Shown here: positions 1 through 9,410 of the stretch, piece by piece
Position numbering within the stretch: the stretch's first letter is position 1
Layout of the letters: each line of letters opens with the position of its first letter
NCBI GenBank assembly: GCA_046297935.1
Contig: JBKBHA010000001.1
Span: 1 to 64,000 of the forward strand
Direction: 5' to 3'
Source: CAYMZZ01 sp046297935
Lineage (GTDB): Bacteria; Bacteroidota; Bacteroidia; Chitinophagales; Chitinophagaceae
DNA length: 64,000 bases
Position numbers and translations under genes: made by a program
The notes under the pieces: model-generated
The model's database searches: none
The model's input: the letters and a program-made list of their open reading frames with translations, nothing else
What the model was told of the DNA's origin: nothing

Positions 1-27
1 CTCTCCATTCCCCCCTCCCCACTTTCC

Positions 28-1011
28 TCAACAAGATTTCCCCTCCACCAGCTTCGCCGGAACCGTCAATGATCGCGCAAATTTTTGTCCGCCGATGAAA
101 TCCAGCAATCGCTGTGTGGCCATTTCACCCAGCAGGGTGCCACTGGTTTCCACAAAGGTGATACGGGGGTTAAACAGGGTTGGGATATAACCATTGCTCA
201 TCGATAATACTGCAATTTCGCCTGGTATAGGAACCTGTCGCGCGTAGAGTGTTTGCATGGCGCCAATCAGCAATTCGTCGCTCATCGTAAACAGGGCATC
301 GGGCCTGAATGACTCGATGGCGGTGTTAGTAATGGCCGCAGCTTCGTTGCTGGAAAGGGCAAAATGGAGTTCGCAATTGACTCCGGCGCGGTCGATTTTG
401 TCACTGAATACTTTCAACCGCTTTTTGGTAATTGACATTTCTGCATTACCAAAAAGCGCCAGAATTCGTTTCTTACCCTGATTGATCAGGCGTTCAGCTG
501 CAAGAGCCGCCGCTTCCTCGTCGGCCATACAAACTTTATCGTACTGCTCATCATCCGGCACCTTGTCGAGAAAAACAACCGGTATTTTCGATTCCTGTAG
601 TTTCTTGAAAATTTCGGGCTGCGATCCCGGTACAATGGCGATCATAATCCCCGCCACCCGGTTGAGCCGGCAAAGCTTGAGACTTTCCTGTTCCTTTTCC
701 GGATCGTTGCCTGACTGAAAGATCATCAGGGAATAATCATTTTCACGGGCTCTTTTTTCAGCTGCCGCTACAACGCTCTCGTAAAAAAGATTGGAAATAC
801 TTGGCACAATAAGGCCAAAAAGTCTGCTGCTGTTGGTCCGCAAACTAATCGCATGAGTATTGGGTTCGTACTCCATTACAGCAGCCAGTTCACGCACTTT
901 TTGTTTGGTCGTTTCAGCAATATCCGGGTGGTCTTTTAAGGCCCTTGACACGGTCGAAATACTCAGATTCAGGTGCTCCGATATCTTTTTCAGCGTGGCT
1001 TTGGTGAACAT
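28..1011 (-). CDS. LacI/PurR-family transcriptional regulator
   Basis: A 327-residue LacI-type repressor, the usual family length. The N-terminal helix-turn-helix includes ISTVSRALKDHPDIAE at residues 18-33 and is followed by the hinge region. The rest (about residues 60-327) is a periplasmic-binding-protein-like sugar-sensing domain. The gene diverges from the SusC/SusD genes, and a perfect palindrome typical of LacI operators (1051-1066) lies 40 bp upstream of its start. The natural inference is that it controls both itself and the SusCD operon in response to a sugar, but the ligand cannot be read from sequence. Its HTH is nearly identical to that of the second LacI protein at 23034-24026. 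The stop codon lies only 28 bp from the window edge, so the gene is complete. Confidence 0.93.
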   Translation of the reverse strand: MFTKATLKKISEHLNLSISTVSRALKDHPDIAETTKQKVRELAAVMEYEPNTHAISLRTNSSRLFGLIVPSISNLFYESVVAAAEKRARENDYSLMIFQSGNDPEKEQESLKLCRLNRVAGIMIAIVPGSQPEIFKKLQESKIPVVFLDKVPDDEQYDKVCMADEEAAALAAERLINQGKKRILALFGNAEMSITKKRLKVFSDKIDRAGVNCELHFALSSNEAAAITNTAIESFRPDALFTMSDELLIGAMQTLYARQVPIPGEIAVLSMSNGYIPTLFNPRITFVETSGTLLGEMATQRLLDFIGGQKFARSLTVPAKLVEGKSC

Positions 1012-1050
1012 GCGAAATTCTTTTTTAAAAGTTATCCCCCGAAAATATTA

Positions 1051-1066
1051 TCGCAAACGTTTGCGA
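1051..1066. promoter_or_regulatory. LacI-family operator palindrome
   Basis: TCGCAAACGTTTGCGA is a perfect 16-bp inverted repeat with the central CG typical of LacI/PurR/CcpA-type operators. It lies between the divergent lacI-type gene (start at 1011) and the SusC gene (start near 1204), where an autoregulating repressor would bind. The site and its symmetry are seen directly. That the neighbouring LacI protein binds it is inference. Confidence 0.8.
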
Positions 1067-1103
1067 AAACGATAAAGGCTAAACAAGCTTTCGGAAGTGG
1101 CTT

Positions 1104-1132
1104 TTATAAAGTTCTGAAAAATAACTTTATAA
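1104..1132. promoter_or_regulatory. A/T-rich dyad in the SusC leader
   Basis: TTATAAAGTT at 1104-1113 is repeated in inverted form as AACTTTATAA at 1123-1132, with a 9-base spacer. It lies between the LacI-type palindrome and the SusC start. It could be a second regulator site, part of the promoter, or a hairpin in the mRNA leader. The sequence does not decide between these. Confidence 0.4.
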
Positions 1133-1203
1133 GGACAAATTTTTCGCCCTTCAGGCAAAAAGTCGGTCCAATACTGAAACCCCAAAAACGAATGCTTATG
1201 TCA

Positions 1204-4179
1204 ATGAAACGATTGCTGCAGGTAATCTTGTTGCCCGCTGTTCTATGCTTCGCTGTTGTCGCGATGGCGCAGGAGCGAGTAATCACGGGAAAGGTTACCG
1301 ACGCCAAGGACGGGTCACCTGTAGTGGGTGCATCGGTTCAACCAAAGGGATCCTCCACAGGTACCAGCACAGGAGCGGATGGATCATTCCGCATCTCAGT
1401 TCCCGCCGGTGTAAATACACTGGTAATTTCCTCCGTAGAATTTGAAACACTTGAAGTAGACATCGCCGGTAAGACATCGGTGAATGTCGGACTCACTTCT
1501 TTAACCGGAGGTTTGAGTGAAGTAGTAATCATCGGTTATGGTTCTGCCAAGAAGAAGGACCTTACCGGTTCTGTCGTTTCGTTGAAGGCAAAAGACTTTA
1601 ACCAGGGTGTGGTTAACTCTCCCGATCAACTTTTCCAAAACAAGATCGCAGGTTTGGAAGTTACCAATACCAGCGGTCAGCCGGGTGTTGCTACCACGGT
1701 TCAGATTCGCGGTAGCTCATCGATCCGGAGCAGTAACAACCCGCTTTATGTAGTAGATGGTGTGCCCCTTGATGGACGGACTGCTCGTCCTAACTTGGGA
1801 AACACATTTGGTTCTACGCCTAATGCCAACCCACTGCTGTTCATTAACCCGGCCGACATTGCCCAGGTAGACGTGTTGAAAGATGCCTCTTCTGCGGCTA
1901 TTTACGGTTCACGTGGTGCCAACGGTGTAATCATGATCACTACCAAGAAAGCAAGTGGTGGTCCCATGAAAATTGATGTAGGCACCAGCTGGAGCGCTTT
2001 TGCTGGCTACATGAAAAAATTTGAGGTAATGGACGCCGGCGAATATCGTGCGGCACTCAAGCAATACAACCTGCCCAACACACTCGATGGTGGTGCGAAT
2101 GTGGATGCGATGGATGAAATCACCAATAGCAAGATTTCACAGACATACAATGTTTCGCTGAGTGGTGGAAACGAAACAGGTCGCTACCGCGCTTCTTTCC
2201 TCGGTTCACGCAACCAGGGTTTCCTGAAGAAATCGTTTTTGGATAAATATATCGCCTCTTTCAATGGTGGTGGCAAATTCATGGATCGCCGCCTTTCGCT
2301 TGATTTCGGTTTGATTGCCGGTAACTTCAGCGAAGACCTGACCAGCGTATCAAATACGGCAGGTTCTACCGGTAACATCGTTTCATCTGCATTGAGCTGG
2401 AACCCTACACAGCCTTTAAAGAACAACGGCCTCTGGGTATTCCCTGCTAACGGCTCGGGTAACCCTCTCGCATTTAATGATGCCTTCTGGGATCAGAGCA
2501 GCGTAGACTTTTTCCTCGGAAACATTTCTGCGGGCTACAAGATTCTCGATAACCTTGAATATAAATTCCTTTATGGTATCAACAGCCAGAAAGGTAACCG
2601 TCAGTTGAGTATTGAAGGCTGGCTACAGGGCTTCCCCGGTTTGTCGGGTCTGGGCCAGGCTGGTATCCTCAACGCTAAACTGGTTTCAAGCCTCTTTACT
2701 CATACGCTGAACTACAACGCCAACCTGTCGAGCAATCTGCGTTTGGACGCGGTAGTTGGCTACGAGTATTTCAAAACAGATTTTTCTGGCGACGGTGTAA
2801 CAGCCAGTGGCTTTAACATCAACCTGAATCAGACTAACCGCGTACCGATTCGCTACACTACGGTAATGCAGAACGCACAAACTCAGAATCCTGTATTTGC
2901 GTTTGCTGATCCTACTGCCGAGTTACAGTCTTATTTCGCACGCGGTACATTCAATTTTGTTGACAAATACCTGATCACTGCCACCTTCCGTGCAGATGGC
3001 TCAAGCAAGTTCGGTACTAACAACAAATACGGTTATTTCCCTGCCATTGGTGCCAAGTGGGTAATTAGCAAAGAAGACTTCATGGGTAGCGGCATCTTCA
3101 ACGACCTGTCGCTGCGCGCTTCATGGGGTATGACCGGTAACCAGGAGTTTCCTGCCGGTTCTTCACGCGAGCAATTTGGATTGAACTCTTACAACAATGC
3201 TCCTCAGATAGTAAATGGCAACCCCAACCTGAAATGGGAAACAACCCAACAGATCAATATCGGGGTAGACTTTGCACTGGCACAGGGTAAATATTTCGGT
3301 TCTATCGACTATTACAACCGGAATACTTCCGACATCCTGTTCCAGACCAACGCTATCCAGCCCGCACCTTCATCGGTATCGTTTATCAACCTGCCGGATG
3401 CTAACCTGATCAACTCCGGTTTTGAAATCGCATTAGGTGCCAACCTGGTCAACAAAACGAACCTCACCTGGGACGTGAATGTAAACTTTGCGCACAACAC
3501 CAATAAGATTAAGAACTTTACTGATCCCAACACCGGATTGCCACTGCTGGTACAAACAGGTACTATCAACGGTCAGGGTGTATCGGGAACGCTTGCACAG
3601 GTATTGGCCAATAACCAGACAGTTAACGTGTTTTATCTGAAGCCTTATAACGGTCTGGATGCAAATGGTAACCAACAGATCGGTGAGAATCCCGGTTTTG
3701 CAGGCAACCCCAACCCAACAACGCTGGCTGGTTTCAGCAGCTCTATTCGTTATAAGAAGTTCAGCTTCGACCTGAACATGGGTGGTGCGTTTGGTTACAT
3801 GATTTACAACAACACAGCTACTTCGGTGACCAATATCGCTGGTCTGGCTCAGGGCCGTAACGCGGATAAAGCCGCAGTTGCTCTGGGTGAAGCGGTGTCG
3901 AGCGGTGTAGGTGCATCTACCCGTTTCCTGGAAAAAGGTGATTATTTCAAACTTCGTAACCTGACTGTGCGTTATGATATCGGTCGTGTAGGCGAATACA
4001 TCAAAAACCTTTCTGCCAGCCTGAGCGGTACCAACCTGTTGGTGTTTACCAAATTCACCGGCTTCGATCCGGAAGTAAACATCGATAAGTCGAGCAACAA
4101 CTATCCGTCGCGTTCAATCGAATACGTGCCTTATCCTACGCCTCGGGTAATTACATTGTCACTGAACTTTTCACTTTAA
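1204..4179 (+). CDS. SusC/RagA-family TonB-linked outer-membrane transporter
   Basis: A TonB-dependent outer-membrane transporter of about 991 residues, the expected SusC length. From the chosen start, a signal peptide (MKRLLQVILLPAVLCFAVVAMAQ region) precedes a carboxypeptidase-D regulatory-like domain at about residues 26-100. The SusC signature EVVIIGYG lies near residue 106 and leads into the plug domain, which includes the segment PLYVVDGVPL. The rest forms the C-terminal beta-barrel. The reading frame is open from 973, but that extension would bury the signal peptide; ATGs at 1192 and 1198 are also possible starts. Together with the SusD lipoprotein it should import an oligosaccharide or similar ligand across the outer membrane. 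No glycoside hydrolase is adjacent, so the substrate is unknown. Confidence 0.95.
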   Translation: MKRLLQVILLPAVLCFAVVAMAQERVITGKVTDAKDGSPVVGASVQPKGSSTGTSTGADGSFRISVPAGVNTLVISSVEFETLEVDIAGKTSVNVGLTSLTGGLSEVVIIGYGSAKKKDLTGSVVSLKAKDFNQGVVNSPDQLFQNKIAGLEVTNTSGQPGVATTVQIRGSSSIRSSNNPLYVVDGVPLDGRTARPNLGNTFGSTPNANPLLFINPADIAQVDVLKDASSAAIYGSRGANGVIMITTKKASGGPMKIDVGTSWSAFAGYMKKFEVMDAGEYRAALKQYNLPNTLDGGANVDAMDEITNSKISQTYNVSLSGGNETGRYRASFLGSRNQGFLKKSFLDKYIASFNGGGKFMDRRLSLDFGLIAGNFSEDLTSVSNTAGSTGNIVSSALSWNPTQPLKNNGLWVFPANGSGNPLAFNDAFWDQSSVDFFLGNISAGYKILDNLEYKFLYGINSQKGNRQLSIEGWLQGFPGLSGLGQAGILNAKLVSSLFTHTLNYNANLSSNLRLDAVVGYEYFKTDFSGDGVTASGFNINLNQTNRVPIRYTTVMQNAQTQNPVFAFADPTAELQSYFARGTFNFVDKYLITATFRADGSSKFGTNNKYGYFPAIGAKWVISKEDFMGSGIFNDLSLRASWGMTGNQEFPAGSSREQFGLNSYNNAPQIVNGNPNLKWETTQQINIGVDFALAQGKYFGSIDYYNRNTSDILFQTNAIQPAPSSVSFINLPDANLINSGFEIALGANLVNKTNLTWDVNVNFAHNTNKIKNFTDPNTGLPLLVQTGTINGQGVSGTLAQVLANNQTVNVFYLKPYNGLDANGNQQIGENPGFAGNPNPTTLAGFSSSIRYKKFSFDLNMGGAFGYMIYNNTATSVTNIAGLAQGRNADKAAVALGEAVSSGVGASTRFLEKGDYFKLRNLTVRYDIGRVGEYIKNLSASLSGTNLLVFTKFTGFDPEVNIDKSSNNYPSRSIEYVPYPTPRVITLSLNFSL

Positions 4180-4206
4180 CAGACTACTTATATAAATGCT
4201 TATCAT

Positions 4207-5835
4207 ATGATCCAGTACAAGAAAATATCAGCATTCACTCTGGGCCTCGTGCTGTTGACAACGGGGTGTACCAAGTTGGATGAAAAACTGAACAGTACGC
4301 TTACGATCGATGAAGTGTCTTCAGCCCTGGGAGCGCAGGGTGTGAGCCTCCTGCTGAGCGCTGCTTACGCAGATCTGGCGGGCCCCTTCTCTTCGCAGGA
4401 CCTAATTTTTTCCCTGCAGGAAAACACAACCGATGAATCTCTTGTACCCACCCGTGGTGGTGACTGGGATGATAACGGTGTTTGGCGGGTGCTTCACGCG
4501 CATACCTGGAACGCTGACCATGGACAGATTCTGAACGTGTTCAACTCTCTGAACCGTTTGAACTTCGACGCGACTAACGTACTTGGTTTCAGCCCATCGG
4601 CCGCACAGGCTGCCGAAGCTCGTTTCCTCCGTGCCATCGCGCTGTACTATCTGCTCGATCTCTACGGACAGTATCCCATTCGTAATCCGGGTGAGGACCT
4701 GCTGCAGGCGCCTGAAGTAAAATCAGGAGCAGAAGGAATCGGCTTTATCATTGACGAGTTGACCGAAATACTTCCTGATCTCCCCGCTAATAATCCGCCA
4801 ACCAAGGCAACACCCAATGCGGCCCGCTACCTGTTGATGAAGTGCTATCTTCAGAAAGGTGCCCTCATCAATCGCGCTGCACCTACTTTCGATGCAGCCG
4901 ACATGCAACAGGTAATAACCCTGGGTAATGCTATCATTGGTTCCGGCGATTACGAGTTGGGCGCTAACTATTTCGATGCGTTCACACCATCTAATGGCAG
5001 CTCTAAGGAGGGAATCTTTGTTTATCCAAACACAGGCGGAGTTGGTGCTAACCACGCAGCTGTAGAAGCACGCTGGAACATGACATTGCACTACAACTCC
5101 TATACTCCTAACAATCCGAACGCGGGTTGGAACGGTTTTGCAACGGTGAGCGATTTTTACAGCAGTTTCAATACAGGTAACACCGCCACCAGCTTTGGAC
5201 CCAATGATACATTGTTCGATCCCCGCCTCGGTGGTCGTGTATTGAGCAATCTCACTTCCACTCAAACTTCAGGTATTCGTCCTGGTTTCCTGGTTGGTCA
5301 GCAGTTCAACGAAAACGGAGTTGCCTCTAAAGATCGTAATGGTGCACCGCTTGCATATCAGCCCGCCATTGCATCGAACATGATTGAAACTGGTTCTAAT
5401 CTTGAAGTGACCGGTATTCGCGTGGTGAAATATGTGCCCGATTATTCGTTCTACGGTGGTCCCGCCGGCAACGATTTGATGATCTTCCGCTATGCGGATG
5501 TGATTCTGATGGTAGCTGAGGCCCTGGCTCGCACCAACCAAAATGCACAGGCGCTGACCATGGTAAATGACCTTCGTGCCGAACGTGGAGCTCCGGCATT
5601 GACCAGCCTTTCACTGGTAAATACGTCAAACATTCACGACCCCAATACCATTCTGGCTGAACGTGGCCGTGAATTGTATTGGGAAGGATTCCGTCGTTCA
5701 GACCTGATCCGCTTCGGTGTATACATGCAGCCCTGGCAGTACAAGCAGGTGAATGATCCCAAAAACCTGGTATTCCCGATTCCTAACCAGGCTTTGGCAG
5801 CTAACCCTAACCTGACTCAGAACCCGGGTTACTAA
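4207..5835 (+). CDS. SusD/RagB-family nutrient-binding lipoprotein
   Basis: A 542-residue SusD-type lipoprotein that forms the extracellular lid on its SusC partner, starting 27 bp after the SusC stop. The signal peptide ends in a lipobox (LLTTGC) and is followed by acidic residues (TKLDEKL). The N-terminal TPR-like SusD domain is visible in the AEARFLRAIALYYLLDLYG region. The C-terminal RagB/SusD domain contains RYADVILMVAEALAR and ends with the typical ERGRELYWEGFRRSDLIRFG segment. The pair is surely co-transcribed. The bound ligand cannot be inferred, because the downstream genes are FG-GAP proteins rather than characterised hydrolases. Confidence 0.95.
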   Translation: MIQYKKISAFTLGLVLLTTGCTKLDEKLNSTLTIDEVSSALGAQGVSLLLSAAYADLAGPFSSQDLIFSLQENTTDESLVPTRGGDWDDNGVWRVLHAHTWNADHGQILNVFNSLNRLNFDATNVLGFSPSAAQAAEARFLRAIALYYLLDLYGQYPIRNPGEDLLQAPEVKSGAEGIGFIIDELTEILPDLPANNPPTKATPNAARYLLMKCYLQKGALINRAAPTFDAADMQQVITLGNAIIGSGDYELGANYFDAFTPSNGSSKEGIFVYPNTGGVGANHAAVEARWNMTLHYNSYTPNNPNAGWNGFATVSDFYSSFNTGNTATSFGPNDTLFDPRLGGRVLSNLTSTQTSGIRPGFLVGQQFNENGVASKDRNGAPLAYQPAIASNMIETGSNLEVTGIRVVKYVPDYSFYGGPAGNDLMIFRYADVILMVAEALARTNQNAQALTMVNDLRAERGAPALTSLSLVNTSNIHDPNTILAERGRELYWEGFRRSDLIRFGVYMQPWQYKQVNDPKNLVFPIPNQALAANPNLTQNPGY

Positions 5836-5919
5836 ACGGCAGTTAGATCGTTTTTCATATAGCAGCACAACAGTCAGCTGTTTCCACAGCTAACTTGATT
5901 TTTGGAATTGCCTTAGTTA

Positions 5920-5995
5920 AATGTGCTGATTTGAGAATTCGGAAATTTGGGCTAAGGCCCGGGTTGCCCATCCTCAAATCAGCACATTCTTTTTT
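5920..5995 (+). terminator. Large hairpin with T-tract after SusD
   Basis: A perfect 16-bp stem pairs AATGTGCTGATTTGAG (5920-5935) with its complement at 5973-5988. The loop is 37 nt and GC-rich, and a run of T residues follows at about 5990-5996. This fits a rho-independent terminator, or a partial one that lowers expression of the downstream lipoprotein genes relative to SusCD. The long loop is unusual for a simple terminator. Confidence 0.7.
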
Positions 5996-6086
5996 TAGTC
6001 TGTTCGAAAAGAAAATACCATTACAATTGACAGATAACTGATGTATTGATCCACGATTTATCGAATTAGTTTGATATTTTGAGACT

Positions 6087-9000
6087 ATGAAAATATTGTC
6101 AGGTACGGTAGGTTCGGTGATGCTGATATTAACCTCCTGTAGCGAAGCGAAGAAGCAGCCACTGTTTGAAGAAGTGAAAGATAGCGGTATCCAATTTGTA
6201 AACAAGGTAGAAGATGGTAAAGTGGATAATGGCTTCCTTTTTCGCAACTTCTACAATGGCGGAGGAGTAGCCACCGGCGACATCAATAATGATGGCCTGG
6301 CCGATGTGCTGCTTACAGGTAATACGGGAGGTAACCGACTCTACCTGAATAAAGGCAACTTCAAGTTTGACGACATCAGCGCGACTGCAGGATTCAAGCC
6401 GGATGATAAATGGTATACCGGAGTTGTTTTTGTCGACATTAACGCCGATGGCTGGCTTGATATCTACGTGTGCAGCTCGGGTAATATGAGCACCGGAAAT
6501 CGACGAAATCAACTTTTCATCAACAACAAAGACCTCAGTTTTACAGAGTCCGCAGCAGCATACGGGCTCGATATTTCAGCCTATACCACACAGGTTTCTT
6601 TTTTTGATTATGATCTCGACGGCGATCTGGACTGCTTCATGATCAACAATAGTCCGATTCCTGTTAATCAGCTCAACTATGCTAATCTTCGCTCCCTCCC
6701 CGAAAAGGAATGGAAGGTGGGCGAATTTCTGAAAGGCGGTGGCGACCATCTTTACCGCAACGATAATGGCAAATTTGTGGAAGTCACTTATCAGGCCGGC
6801 ATTCACGGCAGCCTGATCAGTTTTGGACTGGGGGTATCAGTAGGGGATATCAATGGCGACGGCTACCCCGACGTGTTTGTGTCAAACGACTCCTACGAGC
6901 GGGAGTACCTTTACATTAATCAGAAGGATGGAACATTTAAAGACATGTTTGAAGAATGGGCCGAGCACGCCAGTATGTCTTCAATGGGGGCCGATATAGC
7001 TGACATAAACAATGATGGTTATCCGGATATTTTTACCACAGATATGCTGCCGGACGATGATCACCGACTGAAAACAACTGGCGCATTCGACAATATTGAC
7101 CTGTATAGAAGCAAGGAAAAAGTGGGCTTGCACCGGCAGTTCGTAAAAAACTGCCTCTTCCTCAACAACCAAAATGGAAAATTTCTGGAAATAGCTGATT
7201 ATGCCGGCGTTTCAGCCTCCGACTGGAGCTGGGGTGCCCTTTTCTTCGATGCAGACAATGACGGCTTTTCCGACATCTACGTTTGTAATGGTGTTAACAG
7301 GGATGTGATTGACCTCGATTTCATGGAGTTTTTCGCAAATGACGTAGTGCAAAAAATGGTGCTGACAGGGAAAAAGGAAAGCGTTGACGAAGTGTTGAAA
7401 CATATTCCGCGCACTCCATTACCAAATAAGATGTTTCACAATCAGGGCAATCTGAAATTCAACGACGTTGGAAACACCTGGGGACTGACAACACCTACCT
7501 TCTCGAACGGCGCAGCCTATGCCGACCTCGACAACGATGGCGACCTTGATCTGGTTGTAAGCAACGAAAATCAGGAATCGCTCGTTTATCGCAACCACTC
7601 GCGTGAGCAGAATGGCAACCACTATATAGCTTTTCAACTGACAGGTAAGGGAGGAAATCTTTTTGCCATTGGCAGCCGCATTCGGGTTTTTAGAGACAAT
7701 GAAATTCTGTATCGTGAGCTGGTGCCAAGCCGGGGGTTTCAGTCGAGTATGGAATACCGGCAAACCATTGGTTTGGGTAAAAAAGATAAGATTGATTCGG
7801 TGCAAATCATTTGGCCCGACGGTGGCAAGTCCCTGCTGATTAACCCGGCTATCGATCAATTGCATCAGCTCAAACAGGATAGTGCATCAGCCAGCTTCGG
7901 CTTATCGGCAAATGCGCAGCATATTCCGCTCTCAACCACTGTACTTAGTAGTTGGCAAAAGCATAGCGAAGATGACTTTGAAGATTTTTACTATGAAAGA
8001 AATCTTCCCCTCATGCTCTCACGCGAAGGCCCGGCACTGGCTGCAGGTGAGCTGAATGGCGACGGACTTACTGATGTGTTCATCGGAGGCGCCAAGGGTC
8101 AACCCGCGCAAGTATATTTTCAGCAGCCCGACGGTAGCTGGAAAAATGCACAGGAAAAATTATTTGAACAGTTTGCAGATATGGAAGACGTAGCCGCCGT
8201 ATTGTTCGACGCCGACGGCGACGGTGATGCAGATATATTTGTGGGAGCCGGGGGCAACAACGTGTTGACCAACAGCAGAGAACTTCAACATCGCCTGTAC
8301 ATCAATGACGGGCGAGGGAAATTCAGTATTCAGACTCGTTCATTCCCCAACAACGATGCAAATATTTCGGTGGCCATAGCTCGCGACTTTGATGACGATG
8401 GCGATATGGATCTTTTTGTAGGCGGACGTAGCATGCCTTATGATTATGGCACATCGCCGCGCTCTTACCTGCTGGTAAATGATGGAAAAGGACATTTTAC
8501 AGATCTTACAGAAAAATATAATCCCGATCTGGTTTCTCCTGGTATGATTACCGACGCTGTTTGGGCCGATGTACAGGGGGATGAAGCCGCCGAATTAATA
8601 CTGATTGGCGACTGGATGTCTCCAAGGATCTTTCGGTTTGAAAAGGAAAAGGCTATTGAAGTGAAAATAAAAGCCTTTGAAAAGCTTCAGGGATTCTGGA
8701 GGTCTATTGCTGTGGCCGACATGGATGGCGATGGACGGCGCGACCTGGTGCTGGGAAATATCGGCGAAAACTTTTACCTCCACCCGACTGCTGCTGAACC
8801 AGTAAGGCTATGGATGCTCGACTTCGATGCAAACGGGCGCTCCGAGCAATTTATGACCAGGCAAATCAATGGGAAAGATATGCCGGTATTCCTGAAGCGT
8901 GAAATAACAGATCAGTTCCCCGGCCTCAAAAAAGCCAACCTGAAACATTCCGAATATGCACCCAAGTCTATTCAGGAGCTTTTTGGAGATAAAGTACTTA

Positions 9001-9410
9001 ATGCTGCTCAACAGAAGGAGTTTAATTTTGCCAGTTCAGTCATAGCATTTAACAGGGCCGATGGCCAGTTTGAAATTCAACCGCTGCCTGCAATGTCTCA
9101 GCTTTCGTCCATACACGCGCTGGCTGTTACCGACGTGAATCAGGATCAATTACCTGATATTGTCGCTGCCGGTAACTTCTTTAATCTAACTCCACAGTTC
9201 GGCCGCCTCGATGCCAGCTTTGGCCACTTGTTGCTGAACCAGGGCAAGGGAAGCATGAAATGGGTGCATCCGGCCAGCTCGGGGCTGCAGGTAGATGGAG
9301 AAGTCCGCCGAATGGCGCTGGTGAACAAGACGGGTCCGTTTACAGGATACTTAATGGCTCGAAATAATCTTTACCCGGTATGGCTGCAGATTAAAGGAGG
9401 TGTGCGATAA
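6087..9410 (+). CDS. FG-GAP/VCBS repeat lipoprotein with ASPIC/UnbV domain (paralog 1)
   Basis: A 1107-residue secreted lipoprotein; the signal peptide ends in a lipobox (LILTSC). It carries many FG-GAP/VCBS blade repeats with calcium-binding DINNDG and DADGDGDAD loops, predicting beta-propellers. An ASPIC/UnbV (CRTAC1-type) domain lies at about residues 524-590 (GFQSSMEYRQTIGLG followed by IIWPDGG). The C-terminal half contains a second set of repeats and a conserved segment, LKKANLKHSEYAP. Such proteins commonly follow SusCD pairs in Bacteroidota, but their function is not established; surface glycan binding or processing is a guess. This is the first of three tandem paralogs and is closest to the second. 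Confidence 0.9.
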   Translation: MKILSGTVGSVMLILTSCSEAKKQPLFEEVKDSGIQFVNKVEDGKVDNGFLFRNFYNGGGVATGDINNDGLADVLLTGNTGGNRLYLNKGNFKFDDISATAGFKPDDKWYTGVVFVDINADGWLDIYVCSSGNMSTGNRRNQLFINNKDLSFTESAAAYGLDISAYTTQVSFFDYDLDGDLDCFMINNSPIPVNQLNYANLRSLPEKEWKVGEFLKGGGDHLYRNDNGKFVEVTYQAGIHGSLISFGLGVSVGDINGDGYPDVFVSNDSYEREYLYINQKDGTFKDMFEEWAEHASMSSMGADIADINNDGYPDIFTTDMLPDDDHRLKTTGAFDNIDLYRSKEKVGLHRQFVKNCLFLNNQNGKFLEIADYAGVSASDWSWGALFFDADNDGFSDIYVCNGVNRDVIDLDFMEFFANDVVQKMVLTGKKESVDEVLKHIPRTPLPNKMFHNQGNLKFNDVGNTWGLTTPTFSNGAAYADLDNDGDLDLVVSNENQESLVYRNHSREQNGNHYIAFQLTGKGGNLFAIGSRIRVFRDNEILYRELVPSRGFQSSMEYRQTIGLGKKDKIDSVQIIWPDGGKSLLINPAIDQLHQLKQDSASASFGLSANAQHIPLSTTVLSSWQKHSEDDFEDFYYERNLPLMLSREGPALAAGELNGDGLTDVFIGGAKGQPAQVYFQQPDGSWKNAQEKLFEQFADMEDVAAVLFDADGDGDADIFVGAGGNNVLTNSRELQHRLYINDGRGKFSIQTRSFPNNDANISVAIARDFDDDGDMDLFVGGRSMPYDYGTSPRSYLLVNDGKGHFTDLTEKYNPDLVSPGMITDAVWADVQGDEAAELILIGDWMSPRIFRFEKEKAIEVKIKAFEKLQGFWRSIAVADMDGDGRRDLVLGNIGENFYLHPTAAEPVRLWMLDFDANGRSEQFMTRQINGKDMPVFLKREITDQFPGLKKANLKHSEYAPKSIQELFGDKVLNAAQQKEFNFASSVIAFNRADGQFEIQPLPAMSQLSSIHALAVTDVNQDQLPDIVAAGNFFNLTPQFGRLDASFGHLLLNQGKGSMKWVHPASSGLQVDGEVRRMALVNKTGPFTGYLMARNNLYPVWLQIKGGVR
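9393..9402 (+). promoter_or_regulatory. Strong Shine-Dalgarno site inside the end of paralog 1
   Basis: AAAGGAGGTG lies at 9393-9402, just ahead of the ATG at 9410, and matches the anti-Shine-Dalgarno sequence almost completely. Most genes in this window have no such motif. It also encodes the last residues of the preceding protein (KGGVR), so it may be partly coincidental. Its position suggests translational coupling of paralogs 1 and 2. Confidence 0.55.

Noticed and set aside
973..1203. Longer SusC start at 973
   Set aside because: It would overlap the divergent lacI-type gene and operator and bury the signal peptide.
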